Positions 44,473 to 54,118 of a DNA stretch of 56,937 bases are shown piece after piece. Source of the DNA: Candidatus Thorarchaeota archaeon (GTDB lineage: Archaea > Asgardarchaeota > Thorarchaeia > Thorarchaeales > Thorarchaeaceae); assembly GCA_016839605.1 (NCBI GenBank), contig JAEOTX010000022.1, forward strand, positions 1-56,937. The letters are read 5' to 3'. Each line of letters opens with the position of its first letter. The stretch's first letter is position 1. A program made the position numbers and the translations under genes. Below the pieces are notes generated by a model, which saw nothing but the letters and a program-made list of their open reading frames with translations, was not told the origin of the DNA and searched no databases.

Positions 44473-44874
44473 ATGACTGAAGGAACTAATGTACCTGAGG
44501 ATTTGAAATACAGTAAGGATCATGAATGGGTAAAGGTCGATGGCGACCTTGTGGTTGTGGGCATAACAGACTACGCCCAACACTCACTTCATGAGATTAC
44601 ATTTGTGGAGCTTCCAGAAGTCGGCTCTAGTGTTGAAGCAGACTCCGAATGTGGTCTCGTTGAATCCATGAAAGCCTCCTCTGATCTATTCTCACCCCTC
44701 TCTGGAGAGATTGTGGAAGTCAACTCCAATCTTGAAGACGCTCCCGAGCTTGTTAATGAGGAGCCCTATGGAAAGGGTTGGATGTTCAAAATCAAACCAT
44801 CCAATCTTGATGGCGAGAAAGGCGCTCTGATGGATGCTAAAGCCTATAGTGAGTTGATAGCTTCCGCTGAATGA
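44473..44874 (+). CDS. gcvH: Glycine cleavage system H protein
   Basis: A 133-residue lipoyl carrier: KYSKDHEWVKVDGDLVVVGI, then ESMKASSDLFSPLSGE with the lipoylated Lys, and NEEPYGKGWMFKI. It shuttles aminomethyl groups between the glycine cleavage enzymes. I chose the ATG at 44473, about eight bases after GGTGG and some 40 bases after TTTAAA; a start at 44440 lacks support. It lies 57 bases after gcvT. Confidence 0.94.
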   Translation: MTEGTNVPEDLKYSKDHEWVKVDGDLVVVGITDYAQHSLHEITFVELPEVGSSVEADSECGLVESMKASSDLFSPLSGEIVEVNSNLEDAPELVNEEPYGKGWMFKIKPSNLDGEKGALMDAKAYSELIASAE

Positions 44875-45046
44875 AGACCTCTGGATTGGTAATCAGGGAC
44901 TTTCGGTTCCACAGCAAACACACTATCTGTGGACGTTAATTATTGTTTCAAAACCAGCTGTACACTAGTAAGACTAACAGCAACCTTTTTAGCACAACCA
45001 GAATCTGCTCGGATGACTTCGAGTCAGAACGGAGAGAGCACTCCAT

Positions 45047-47803
45047 ATGTCTGGATACGACAGGTTCAAACGGTCCACGGGAAGATTTCTCAGACAAATC
45101 TTCCATAGACCAAAAGCAAAGATTTCACGCGGCTCCGTAATTCTGGTCATAGCTTTGACCATTATTTTCTTCGCTGCTCTAATGCTGCGTCTATACCCAC
45201 TTCTCAACTCACAACCAGTTCTCCGGGCATTTGACCCATGGTTCCAGCTGAAGGTGACCGAATACGTGGTCGACAATGGCTATGGCGCATTCTTCACATG
45301 GTTTGATCAAACAACATGGGTCCCATTCGGTCGAGACATCACCACCACATCTTATGTTGGAGTGCCATTCACAAGTGCCTTCTTCTACTTCATACTCAAT
45401 GGATTTGGAATCAGCGTTGATGTCCTCACAGTATCCCTTGTTATGCCTGCATTTCTGGGTGCACTTACAGCTATTGCAGCATTCTTCTTGGGACGCGAGC
45501 TCATGAACAACACAGTTGGTCTTCTTAGTGCACTACTCCTAGCATTCCTTCCCGCGTTCATTCAGAGAACTGTAGCCGGCTTCTATGATAATGAATGCGT
45601 TGGGGTACTCGCCATTGTAGTTTCCACATTCTTCTATACGAGGAGCCTGAAACGAGGCTCTTTACCATCAGCAGTAGGTGCAGGTCTGGCTTTAGGCTAT
45701 CTCTTAATATCATGGGGCGGCGGCGATTTTCTCCTAGGCCTGTTAGCCCTCTATTCATTCGTTATGCTTATCAGCGGACGCTACAACAAGCGCCTTCTCA
45801 ACTCATACCTGATCACTGTAGCACTTGGCATTTTCATTGGGGGACTAATCCCGCGGAATGGATTTGCCGACCTCACAACATTTTCCACTTTGGCTCCAAT
45901 TGGTATTGGGGTATTACTTGCAGGATACGAAGTCTGGTTGCGAATAGAGAGTTATAGAGAGGCTACTGCAACATTTCTAGCACCTCATATGAAGCCTATT
46001 TTGCTAGGGCTAATTACTCCTATAGCAGGAATTGCAGCATACCTTGGATATGCAGGAACAGTTGAGCTTGGTATCCGACCCTTTACATCCAACCCGGTAG
46101 TGACACTAGGCACTAAGTTTCTCACAGTCATCAATCCCTTTGTGCGTCTGGACCAGAGAATCTTTGCTTCAGTCGCAGAGCATTTACCAAGTCCATGGGG
46201 AAGCTTCTATCATACATTGAATCTCCTAATCTTCTTCTTCCCCCTCGGATTGTACTTCCTCTTCAAGCGTGGTCGTGACGAGGATTGGCTGATCTTCCTT
46301 TTTGGAGTGACTTCAGTCTACTTTGCAGGTAGCATGATTCGACTTGGCTTAATCTTGGCACCTGCCGTAGCTGTACTCTCTGCGGTTGCAGTGAACGGAA
46401 TGCTATCACCCTTCTCGAAGGTGGTCACACAGAAGTCAGTCTTTGAGAGACGGAGATTCAGAATGAGCTCGTCCTTGACATCAGAACATGCAATTGTGGC
46501 TTTTGCATTCGTGGGACTGCTTCTTTCACTCAACCTGTATCTTGGAGCGGACTATGTCAACCGCTATGTGGGCTCACCAGAGTTTGCACAGGATTCACTC
46601 TCAGAAGGAGCTCGGTTCACTGACTGGCAGACCGGGATGACTTATGTTCGAGATGTGCTGCCAGAAGATGCCATTGTGGCAAGCTGGTGGGACTACGGAT
46701 ATTGGATAAATGGTGCTGGAGAAGCGGAAACGATAGTCGATAATGCCACGTGGAATCGGACGCAAATCGCGTTAATGGGCTATGCCTTGATGGCATTAAA
46801 CCTGACTGAGTCATTGAAGACATTCAAGCAGTGGAACACCACACATGTGCTAGTCTACTATGGCCATCGAACATCATGGGCTGGCGGTGATGATGGCAAA
46901 TGGCCTTGGATGGTTCGAATTGCTGAGGATCGGTTTGGTTCCGAACTAATAGACGATGCATGGTACTTGGGTGACGATCCCACTACTCCTACAGTGATTG
47001 AAGAGGAGTATATGCTTGACACTTTCTTCGAGTCTACACTCTACAAGCTGATGGTATTTGGAGAACCAGTTAGTCAGGAGGAAGGCCAAGCCATGGGTCT
47101 CACAACCGACAGGGTTCAGATGGATGCGTTCTATCAACAAGATGAGCGCTGGTTATCACATATGCCAGTGGATCTCTTCGGGGCTTTCGTAAATCCATAC
47201 ACAAGCTCCAATCTTGGAACTGTCAAGATATACGAGATAGACTACACAATGTATGAGCAATACATGAACCGGACCGCTGCTGATTGGATAATACCCGATA
47301 CTCTTCAGACAATCAAGCTTGATGGTAATCTGAGCAGTTCGGAGTTGACCAATCTCAATACCTACGATGTAGTGTTTGGCGGAAACTACGGTGCAACTGT
47401 ACACACTGGAATCAACTCGACCCACCTCTACTATGGAATACAGATGGACAACTACACAAAGGGTGAGGATGCGCTTGGAATACAAATTGCGCCACTTGAC
47501 TCTCCTGGTGATTCGGACCTTCTTCTAGTAGACTATGATGGCCACGAGTTCTATGATGGTCACGTCGCTTATGATGGTTCTTGGGCAGAAGACACCTCAG
47601 GTGCAAACACCACGCTCTTCGCAAGCGGAGAGAATGTGATAGAACTCCTGATTCCACTGAACGCAAGAGATACACAGGATGTAGACTTCAACCCTGGTAT
47701 GAACTATCAGATACGGCTGCTGTTCTGGAACAACGTTAACAGTGGAGAACCAACCTTCGACTCTGATTGGACAACAATCTGGGTTGAAGTGGAACTACAC
47801 TAG
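45047..47803 (+). CDS. aglB: Oligosaccharyltransferase STT3/AglB
   Basis: A 918-residue membrane enzyme transferring a lipid-linked glycan to Asn in N-x-S/T. About thirteen transmembrane helices (residues ~25-500) are followed by an extracytoplasmic domain with the catalytic WWDYG (547-551). Early loops keep FDPWFQLKVTEYVV with the metal-binding Asp, and GFYDNE further on. The ~200-residue C-terminal part (after MYEQYMNRT) is a beta-rich addition. A TATA-like CTTTTTAGC is near 44985. The many sequons in secreted proteins here fit its activity. Confidence 0.95.
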   Translation: MSGYDRFKRSTGRFLRQIFHRPKAKISRGSVILVIALTIIFFAALMLRLYPLLNSQPVLRAFDPWFQLKVTEYVVDNGYGAFFTWFDQTTWVPFGRDITTTSYVGVPFTSAFFYFILNGFGISVDVLTVSLVMPAFLGALTAIAAFFLGRELMNNTVGLLSALLLAFLPAFIQRTVAGFYDNECVGVLAIVVSTFFYTRSLKRGSLPSAVGAGLALGYLLISWGGGDFLLGLLALYSFVMLISGRYNKRLLNSYLITVALGIFIGGLIPRNGFADLTTFSTLAPIGIGVLLAGYEVWLRIESYREATATFLAPHMKPILLGLITPIAGIAAYLGYAGTVELGIRPFTSNPVVTLGTKFLTVINPFVRLDQRIFASVAEHLPSPWGSFYHTLNLLIFFFPLGLYFLFKRGRDEDWLIFLFGVTSVYFAGSMIRLGLILAPAVAVLSAVAVNGMLSPFSKVVTQKSVFERRRFRMSSSLTSEHAIVAFAFVGLLLSLNLYLGADYVNRYVGSPEFAQDSLSEGARFTDWQTGMTYVRDVLPEDAIVASWWDYGYWINGAGEAETIVDNATWNRTQIALMGYALMALNLTESLKTFKQWNTTHVLVYYGHRTSWAGGDDGKWPWMVRIAEDRFGSELIDDAWYLGDDPTTPTVIEEEYMLDTFFESTLYKLMVFGEPVSQEEGQAMGLTTDRVQMDAFYQQDERWLSHMPVDLFGAFVNPYTSSNLGTVKIYEIDYTMYEQYMNRTAADWIIPDTLQTIKLDGNLSSSELTNLNTYDVVFGGNYGATVHTGINSTHLYYGIQMDNYTKGEDALGIQIAPLDSPGDSDLLLVDYDGHEFYDGHVAYDGSWAEDTSGANTTLFASGENVIELLIPLNARDTQDVDFNPGMNYQIRLLFWNNVNSGEPTFDSDWTTIWVEVELH

Positions 47804-47856
47804 CAGATCAAAATGCGATTGGTCTAGGAAGGCCAATCGCCATTGATTTCTTTCTT

Positions 47857-48030
47857 TTATTGTAATTGATCTCTCGATTTCCGCTTGGCTTTCCTGCGGT
47901 ATTCACCATATCGGTCTTGAGGACTGTACTTTGGGGGCTGTGGGGAAACTACTGAACCCCCACACACAGGACACTTTTCTTCCTCAAGCGTATATTGGGA
48001 ACAGTCTGTACACTTAAAGAGGCGAGCCAT
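47857..48030 (-). CDS. nop10: H/ACA ribonucleoprotein Nop10
   Basis: A 57-residue zinc protein: two CxxC pairs (FKCTDCSQYTL and EKCPVCGG) and the family tail RYGEYRRKAKRKS. It binds the pseudouridine synthase Cbf5 in H/ACA RNPs. It lies 9 bases downstream of the aIF2-alpha gene in the conserved eL44-eS27-aif2a-nop10 order. Confidence 0.96.
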   Translation of the reverse strand: MARLFKCTDCSQYTLEEEKCPVCGGSVVSPQPPKYSPQDRYGEYRRKAKRKSRDQLQ

Positions 48031-48039
48031 GACAGACCA

Positions 48040-48834
48040 CTACTTCCGGTCAAACTCGAAGGAGCCGCCCTTTCCCTCTACAATCTTGGTGACCTTGCCC
48101 AAGATACCTGAAAGGACCTCCTCTCCTTCTTGATAATCAGGACTCTGTATTCTCAGCTTGTATCGTGGCGAACCAAGTGTGTAAATCTCAACTGTTGATT
48201 TTTCCATGGACTGACCTAGGGTTAGGCCCTCTGAAAGTGCCTTTTTTATGACCTCGACGCCCTCAGGGCCGGGAACAAGAATTTTCATTTCGCCCTCTAT
48301 TTCAATTGACGGTATCTCAATCCTGACTTTTGCTAAATCTGCAATCTGTTTCTTGAGTTTCTTCGTGGACTCAACGTGTTCTAATGCGTCTAAGCCTACA
48401 TCGGACGCAAGCTCAAGTCCCTTGTAGATCTCACCAAAGGCATCCTCCATGGGCCAGCCTATCTTCTCATAGACCTTCTCAAGAGTCAAGTCGTTTTCTT
48501 TTGCTATGAGTTCTAGGAGTTTCTCTGCCTTCTGTGCACGTTTCCATTCATTGTTTTTCGCTCTCCTAGCTTCAGTAGATACCCTTCTCAGAGAGCAGTC
48601 AATGTGACGTTTCTGAATGTCAACCTGCAGGACCTTTATCACAACGCGCTGATTTTCGTGGATATGATTTCGAATGTTCCTGACCCACGTGCTGCTAACC
48701 TCTGATATATGGATGAAGCCCTCTTTGTCGCTAAATTCAGGAAGCTTGACGTATGCGCCATATGGAGCCACTTTGGATGCAACTGCAATGGCATATTCAT
48801 CTTGATGTGGCCATTCTGCACGTTTCAGGACCAT
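48040..48834 (-). CDS. eif2a: Translation initiation factor aIF2 alpha subunit
   Basis: A 264-residue subunit of the initiator-tRNA-delivering aIF2. An N-terminal S1 domain (GAYVKLPEFSDKEGFIHISE) precedes a helical domain and a C-terminal alpha-beta domain (KILVPGPEGVEVIKKAL). I chose the ATG at 48834, about nine bases after AAGGAG; the upstream GTG-type extension to 48861 is not family-like. It is in the eL44-eS27-aif2a-nop10 operon. Confidence 0.95.
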   Translation of the reverse strand: MVLKRAEWPHQDEYAIAVASKVAPYGAYVKLPEFSDKEGFIHISEVSSTWVRNIRNHIHENQRVVIKVLQVDIQKRHIDCSLRRVSTEARRAKNNEWKRAQKAEKLLELIAKENDLTLEKVYEKIGWPMEDAFGEIYKGLELASDVGLDALEHVESTKKLKKQIADLAKVRIEIPSIEIEGEMKILVPGPEGVEVIKKALSEGLTLGQSMEKSTVEIYTLGSPRYKLRIQSPDYQEGEEVLSGILGKVTKIVEGKGGSFEFDRK

Positions 48835-48927
48835 TATCTCTTCTCCTTCTGGGGAATCCACAATGGTGTGCTAATATAGATTTGGGAGTGAAAAGGAATT
48901 GACAGACTCTGTAGAGGTCTATCGGTC

Positions 48928-49128
48928 TCAAGGATACTCTTCAATTTCTCGTGCAATAGCCTCAAGCTTTGCCTTACCGCCACTCGGACGAGCTAAGACC
49001 TTTTCACACTTCAGGCATTTCACTTCGGTCGTAGCGTGAGCGAAGATGATCTGTTCATTCTCGCAATCCAGACACTTGACCTTCAGGAACCGTGACCTTG
49101 GCTGCTGAACTATCTCTCCCTTAGTCAT
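48928..49128 (-). CDS. rps27e: Ribosomal protein eS27
   Basis: A 66-residue small-subunit zinc-ribbon protein (VKCLDCENEQIIFAHA and VKCLKCEKVLARPSGGKA). The ATG at 49128 follows AGGTGA. It begins 10 bases after the eL44 stop and precedes the aIF2-alpha gene. Confidence 0.96.
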   Translation of the reverse strand: MTKGEIVQQPRSRFLKVKCLDCENEQIIFAHATTEVKCLKCEKVLARPSGGKAKLEAIAREIEEYP

Positions 49129-49137
49129 TATCTTCAC

Positions 49138-49419
49138 CTATACTCGAAGTACTTCGAGCTTCTTCACCCTGATGCCCTTTGCCTGGAAGGTGTGTTCGCA
49201 ATCCTTGCATTTGTACTTGAGCACAGTCTTCTTTGTAGTCTTTGCAAAACGCTTCTGGATGTTTTTCGGGAATGAGCCGTAACCCTTTGTCTTCCTCTTC
49301 ATCCGGCGTTCGCCCTGTGCCATGCTTCGCCTCTTTCCTGCCTTGTATGGAGATATGGAATGCATAGTATGGCTCTTGCATCTGGGACAGTATTTTCTGA
49401 GCTCGCCTTTGATCTTCAT
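49138..49419 (-). CDS. rpl44e: Ribosomal protein eL42/L44e
   Basis: A 93-residue large-subunit protein with zinc cysteines (KYCPRCKSH and YKCKDCEHTF) and the loop GYGSFPKNIQKRFAKTTKK that lines the E site. I chose the ATG at 49419 because GGTGA lies seven bases before it. It heads the eL44-eS27-aif2a-nop10 operon. Confidence 0.96.
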   Translation of the reverse strand: MKIKGELRKYCPRCKSHTMHSISPYKAGKRRSMAQGERRMKRKTKGYGSFPKNIQKRFAKTTKKTVLKYKCKDCEHTFQAKGIRVKKLEVLRV

Positions 49420-49507
49420 GCGAATCACCAGTCTCGGGCTTTGGGACCCGACTCTGAATCGTTTATAACCCTTAGGGCATGTGCCTTAGGAATTACTAGG
49501 AGTTGTC

Positions 49508-49705
49508 CTATATCCAGCCAAATTCGGTTGCGAGATGGGATATAACAGTAGCAATCAGTAACAGAGCTGCAAATATCACAACCATAGTTGGACCCACCTT
49601 TATACCAGGTGTCTCGTCCTCGAAGAAACGTATAAGCCCGGCTCCACCACTCGGCATTGGCCCCTCTCCACGTTTCTTCCTGCGTTTCTTTGAGGTCTTA
49701 GGCAT
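49508..49705 (-). CDS. Preprotein translocase Sec61-beta subunit
   Basis: A 65-residue tail-anchored protein. A basic, flexible N terminus (KTSKKRRKKRGEGPMPSGGAG) and the family motif GIKVGPTMVV lead into one transmembrane helix (about 38-58). It is the small subunit of the SecYE-beta channel. It lies beside the eL44 operon as a separate short gene. Confidence 0.9.
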   Translation of the reverse strand: MPKTSKKRRKKRGEGPMPSGGAGLIRFFEDETPGIKVGPTMVVIFAALLLIATVISHLATEFGWI

Positions 49706-49826
49706 GCCATTGCATCTCCTGATTGGTCAAGTGAGCGATACCTGCGTTTTTAATCCTTCCGACATGAAGGCGTCCTAGAAACCGCTAGATTCATCTCTTT
49801 CATTACGTTCTCCGTAAGTTCGATTA

Positions 49827-50360
49827 TTACCCAATCTTCCGAATGACTGCCGAAGCTGTATCGTGCAGCACCTTTGAAATGCTGGATAGCATCTGAATAG
49901 TCTGTTGTTGTTTCTGCAGCATATTTTGCAGATCTATGTTTGCCAGTTGCGCGTCATCGCCAATTTCTGACAATTTGCCTTCCCATTCCTTTATTCTTGC
50001 ATCAAGTTCTTCCGATTGATCGATGTATGATTTTGCTTTCTCCACAGAAGTGAGGATGGAGTCTTCCCTCTCCACTACCTTGAATTTATTCGATTTCTCA
50101 TCATATTTCCAGACATCACCGGTCTTGGTATTCAATATGAATTCACCAGCAATCTGATACTTTCCAGATTTCTCTTCACTCCTGGAACTCATATCACTAG
50201 GGGCTGGTTTCCGTGCCTGACTTGAGCTTGATGTGCCAATGGGCTTCCTTTTCACAGACGGAGGGGTCTGAGAAACATGATGTCCACATTTCGGACAATT
50301 CTCCGCTCCAGCAGGAATGGAGGTTCCACATTCACGACAATACTGATTTTGCCTACTCAT
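49827..50360 (-). CDS. Zinc-ribbon protein with coiled coil, unknown function
   Basis: A 177-residue protein. An N-terminal zinc ribbon (YCRECGTSIPAGAENCPKCGH) is followed by a Ser/Pro-rich linker, a small domain (FILNTKTGDVWKYDEKSNKF) and a long C-terminal coiled coil (ELDARIKEWEGKLSEI onward, about 110-165). No membrane segment. A structural or scaffold role is possible; I recognise no family. Confidence 0.65.
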   Translation of the reverse strand: MSRQNQYCRECGTSIPAGAENCPKCGHHVSQTPPSVKRKPIGTSSSSQARKPAPSDMSSRSEEKSGKYQIAGEFILNTKTGDVWKYDEKSNKFKVVEREDSILTSVEKAKSYIDQSEELDARIKEWEGKLSEIGDDAQLANIDLQNMLQKQQQTIQMLSSISKVLHDTASAVIRKIG

Positions 50361-50465
50361 GAGTAATCACAAGTTTCTGCGGTGCTGTTTACAGATTAAA
50401 GCTCTCTGGAATATTCCGTCTTGAATCTGAGAGAGTCTATTCCGCATCAATATGTGACCAGTCTA

Positions 50466-51311
50466 TCACATGTCTCGATGCCTCAAGTATCTCAGCATCA
50501 GTCCTGTGACAAATGCGAACACCGCTATGCCCATTGCCACAGAAACTCCGAGATTTTCCATCAAAAACACAATGATGTCAGAAGGATTGGTGGGAGGACT
50601 TGTGATATCGGTGCTGCTGGTCGGGCTAGTTTCGGTGGTTGTAGTCGTTGTATCTGTTGTCCTGATGAGAGTGAATTCCGGTGGTTCAACACTGTTCAGT
50701 ACTCGGATATTATCAATTGCATGGGGTCCTTGTGCTAGAAAGCAGAAGTAGTTAGACGTACTGAAGGTGTTGTCCATAGTACAGATCATGAGAACGCCAT
50801 TTATGAAGACGTCCATCTCGCCAGACACTTCTCTAGTGACAGTGAAATTCCACCATCCAAAGAAGTTCTCACCATAGTTTGTGCCAATAGTGTCAATCGA
50901 TCCTGAATGTGCTAGCTGGAGTTTGAGGCGGTCTCTCTCAATTAAGAGTCGATATCCCTCTCCAGGATTATAGTTGAAGGATTGATCAAGAGTGTTGCAG
51001 ATAAACCACAGTGCAATATGATCTGTCCCGTTATGATAAATATCAAAGTTCCATGTGCCATTTGCCACAGTACTGTTTCGGTGTATCCAGTGAGGTCCTG
51101 AGCCCACTCCGCGGAGTGTCCCATCAGCAGCAGAGAATAAGCCCTGCGTGACAGTCCAATTGATATAACTTCCCTCATTAAAGTCATCATACCAGACCTC
51201 AGAGGTTACTCCCTGTGCTGATATAGGACTAATACCTCCATGCAAGACGATACTGAACCATAGTAGAATGACTAGAACAAATAGGCCTGCCCGGCATCGT
51301 TTCCGACTCAT
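50466..51311 (-). CDS. Secreted membrane-anchored LamG/ConA-like protein
   Basis: A 281-residue surface protein: signal peptide (about 8-30), a beta-sandwich domain of about 180 residues (ending INGVLMICTMDN), a Thr/Ser-rich stalk (TTDTTTTTTETSPTSSTDIT) and a C-terminal helix with a basic end (RYLRHRDM). Sequons NWT, NST, NGT and NFT suggest N-glycosylation; the stalk may carry O-glycans. The beta-sandwich resembles a concanavalin-type lectin, so glycan binding is possible. Its partner is unknown. Confidence 0.65.
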   Translation of the reverse strand: MSRKRCRAGLFVLVILLWFSIVLHGGISPISAQGVTSEVWYDDFNEGSYINWTVTQGLFSAADGTLRGVGSGPHWIHRNSTVANGTWNFDIYHNGTDHIALWFICNTLDQSFNYNPGEGYRLLIERDRLKLQLAHSGSIDTIGTNYGENFFGWWNFTVTREVSGEMDVFINGVLMICTMDNTFSTSNYFCFLAQGPHAIDNIRVLNSVEPPEFTLIRTTDTTTTTTETSPTSSTDITSPPTNPSDIIVFLMENLGVSVAMGIAVFAFVTGLMLRYLRHRDM

Positions 51312-51347
51312 CTACAGTTTCCCCAAATCCGAGGTCTGAATATATTT

Positions 51348-51375
51348 GCGGACTATAGCTCAATGGTATAATGCG
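51348..51375 (+). other. tRNA-like 5' half (D-arm consensus)
   Basis: GCGGACTATAGCTCAATGG at 51348-51366 followed by TATAATGCG has the layout of a tRNA 5' end and D arm (AGCTC, GG in the loop). No matching anticodon stem, T arm or acceptor 3' strand is visible in the next 150 bases. It is either a decayed tRNA or coincidence. Confidence 0.3.
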
Positions 51376-51510
51376 TATGCTTGCATTTAGAATTATGCTC
51401 ACCTGACTAGTAATAGAACCAGGCCCCTCAAGAGTCAGCACATTCGCAGGATGCATTCCTGCCTAGTAAGCTCTATATGAGCATCAAATCGATGATGTTT
51501 TGGTGGTTAA

Positions 51511-52440
51511 ATGACCACACGACAACGTGATTTCCATTGGAATGAGGATTTTGAACTTGTCAGAAACTTCCTCATAGAGATATTCAACTTGACAAAATCT
51601 CTTCATAATATGATTCCCTCCAGGTTTGAGAATAGGAAATTCGGTCCTTGTGGTCCAGAATACACAGATGAAGATGACAAACTTGTCAAGATCTGGGAGG
51701 AAACGGACCGCCCAAAGGAGCAGAAACTCATCGCTGTGACCATTCTTGATACCTCTCCTGTGTCATATCTCAACATTCATCCAGACTATATGCATGTCGA
51801 GAAAGATATCATACTTGCAATGGAAGAACAGAAGAAGGCGATGGGAAAAACCGATGATAGAGAGGTCCGAATTGCATTCGTGACTCCTGCAAGTCACACT
51901 CAGCGACAGGAACTTCTGAAAGAGCTTGGTTATGAAAATCTTGGTAACTACGGACATAATCGAATTAGACCCGTTGACCTGGTTGTACCGGATTATCAAC
52001 TTCCCGATGGCTACTCGATAAAACATGTTGATGTTGCTGATGAATTCGAAAAATATCACGAGGTCATTGGTTCAGTATTCTCTCATTGCGGAAAATACAT
52101 GACTGAGAAAATGGCCAAGATTTACAGTGAAGCTTCATTCTATCATGATGGTATGGATTTAGTTGTGGTTACACCTGATGGGAACTTTGCTGCGTTTACA
52201 ACTATTAGGATTGATCCTGTGAGTGGGATTACCGAATTTGAACCAGTTGGCACTCACCCAGATCATCGAAAACTTGGCCTAGCGAAGTCTATTATCCTCG
52301 AAGGACTGAAACGTCTAGAGAGACATCACCCCTCGTTTGTCTGTATTCCAGAAGCTGCGGATAATGAAGGTGCAACGAGGTTATACGACTCTCTTGGGTT
52401 CTCTAGGGAAAATCTCTGTGTATGGAGAAAATTCCTCTAA
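51511..52440 (+). CDS. GNAT-family acetyltransferase, tandem-domain type
   Basis: A 309-residue protein with the acetyl-CoA-binding loop VGTHPDHRKLGLAKSI in the second half, followed by the GNAT ending NEGATRLYDSLGF. The first half (residues ~1-150) resembles a degenerate GNAT fold, as in mycothiol synthase-like tandem enzymes. The start ATG follows GGTGG by about five bases. The substrate is unknown. It stands alone on this strand. Confidence 0.8.
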   Translation: MTTRQRDFHWNEDFELVRNFLIEIFNLTKSLHNMIPSRFENRKFGPCGPEYTDEDDKLVKIWEETDRPKEQKLIAVTILDTSPVSYLNIHPDYMHVEKDIILAMEEQKKAMGKTDDREVRIAFVTPASHTQRQELLKELGYENLGNYGHNRIRPVDLVVPDYQLPDGYSIKHVDVADEFEKYHEVIGSVFSHCGKYMTEKMAKIYSEASFYHDGMDLVVVTPDGNFAAFTTIRIDPVSGITEFEPVGTHPDHRKLGLAKSIILEGLKRLERHHPSFVCIPEAADNEGATRLYDSLGFSRENLCVWRKFL

Positions 52441-52454
52441 CGGATCATTTTGGA

Positions 52455-52751
52455 TTATCTGGTATCCAGACACTTACAAGGAGTCTTTCCACATCTTGAG
52501 CAGGCGTTATTGTACTTGTTAAGTAGGGCTTCCCCTAGGTCTATTTCTAGAAGATTCGCAATTGAGATTACCCATGCAAAGACATCTGCAACTTCATCTA
52601 TGATGTATTCCATTCCTCTCTCCTTGGAAATTGCATCACTCAGTTCAGCAAGCTCCTGGAATGTTCTTAGAAGAGTGCGCTCCATTCCTCTTTCTTTGTC
52701 CCTCTCAAGATAGATACGACGAATCAGGTCCTGAGCTTTCTCAATATCCAT
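52455..52751 (-). CDS. MazG-like nucleotide pyrophosphohydrolase
   Basis: A 98-residue all-helical protein with a MazG-type EELAEL (FQELAELSDAI) and a following DEVADVFAW, the metal-binding acidic residues. Such enzymes hydrolyse NTPs to NMP and pyrophosphate, often as house-cleaning. The C terminus has extra cysteines (CSRCGKTPCKC), which may bind metal. The ATG at 52751 is eight bases after GGAGG. It is a near neighbour of glyA. Confidence 0.82.
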   Translation of the reverse strand: MDIEKAQDLIRRIYLERDKERGMERTLLRTFQELAELSDAISKERGMEYIIDEVADVFAWVISIANLLEIDLGEALLNKYNNACSRCGKTPCKCLDTR

Positions 52752-52795
52752 TGCTTCATCCTCCGGGAGGGATGAACCCACCATTAAATGGGCTC

Positions 52796-54118
52796 CTACA
52801 TGAACCGTAGGTGCGCATACGCATCCGTATCAGTGTCGAATGCATAGTGCACCTTCTGATAGTCCTTCCTGAACTCGGAAGCGTCAGCAGCAATCTTCTC
52901 TGTCTTCTCGCCCTTCATCACCAGACGCGTCATGAGCTCTGCAACAGCATCCATTTCAGACTCTTTCATACCCAGACGTGTCAACTCGCTTGTTCCTAGT
53001 CGGATACCCCCAGGAGTTTTGTAGTCACGGCCTCTCTTCTTGTCCCAGGGCAGGAGGTTCCTGTTGATTACAATGTTCGCGTTTTCGAGCTCTTCTTCCA
53101 CGGTCCGACCATCTTTCATAGGAGTTTCAGTGACATCCACCAAGATGACATGGGACTCCGTGAAGCCCTTGTGCTCTGCTATGACTTGCCAGCCCCGTTC
53201 ATGCAAAGATTGCGCCAATGCTTTTGCATTCTTAAGAATCTGGTCCATGTACTCGACACCAAACTCCATCAACTCGGCCAGAACCACGGCAAGACCTGCG
53301 ACATTGTGCAGATGATGGTTGCTCAGAAGGCCTGGAAATGATGCTCTCTTTATAGGCTCAGCAAACTCTTCTTGGGCCAAAATGATTCCATGTTGTGGAC
53401 CGGGCATTGTCTTATGCGTAGACGCAGTCATCATGTCCGCACCCTCTCTTAATGGGTCCTGGAATCTTCCTGCTGTAATTAGACCAGACACATGCGCGGA
53501 GTCGTAGCCAATTGTCATTCCGTACTCATCTGCGATGTCACGGAACTCCTTGACAGGGTGTGGGAATGGAAACACGCTGCCTCCGAATAGGAGAAACTTG
53601 ATCTCATCGCCCTTGTTCTGAAGCTTCTTGATGAGGTCAATGCTTGCATCAACATCGATATTGAACTCCTCATCATTGAACACCCAGTTGCGTACCTTAT
53701 GACCCCTTATAGCTCCTGCAGTACCACCAAGGTTCTTCCTAGCGTGGGAGATGTGTCCTCCATGTGCGATTGAAAGGGCTAGCATCCTCTCATTCGTATC
53801 CATGGCTGCTGTGTACATTGCAAGGTTCGCAACAACACCAGATATGGGCCGGACATCTGCGAAAGGTGCATTGAACAGCTTCTTCGCGAGGTCTATTGTG
53901 ATTAGCTCGACCTCGTCAATGAACTTGCAGCCAGCGTATACCCGTTCTCCAGGCCATCCCTCTGCATAGCGGTCTCGAAAGTCGCATACGATTGCAGACC
54001 TGACAGCTGGTGACGACACGTTCTCGGATGCGATGAGGTTTATTGTGTTCTGCATCCATGTATCATGTTTTTCGATCAAATCAAAGACCTGATCGTAGAG
54101 TTTCTTATGTTCAGTCAA
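52796..54118 (-). CDS. glyA: Serine hydroxymethyltransferase
   Basis: A 440-residue PLP enzyme interconverting serine and glycine with a one-carbon transfer to the pterin cofactor. Motifs are IASENVSSPAVRSAIV, HGGHISHARKNLGG, DSAHVSGLITAGRF and the PLP-lysine TASTHKTMPGPQHG. The TTG at 54118 is eight bases after AGGAG, better spaced than the GTG at 54127. With gcvT and gcvH it forms the C1 branch of glycine metabolism. Confidence 0.94.
   Translation of the reverse strand: MTEHKKLYDQVFDLIEKHDTWMQNTINLIASENVSSPAVRSAIVCDFRDRYAEGWPGERVYAGCKFIDEVELITIDLAKKLFNAPFADVRPISGVVANLAMYTAAMDTNERMLALSIAHGGHISHARKNLGGTAGAIRGHKVRNWVFNDEEFNIDVDASIDLIKKLQNKGDEIKFLLFGGSVFPFPHPVKEFRDIADEYGMTIGYDSAHVSGLITAGRFQDPLREGADMMTASTHKTMPGPQHGIILAQEEFAEPIKRASFPGLLSNHHLHNVAGLAVVLAELMEFGVEYMDQILKNAKALAQSLHERGWQVIAEHKGFTESHVILVDVTETPMKDGRTVEEELENANIVINRNLLPWDKKRGRDYKTPGGIRLGTSELTRLGMKESEMDAVAELMTRLVMKGEKTEKIAADASEFRKDYQKVHYAFDTDTDAYAHLRFM

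Noticed and set aside
44907..44935. CCACAG...CTGTGG inverted repeat after gcvH, possible terminator.
   Set aside because: A 6-bp stem with a long loop and no T-run following; too weak to call.
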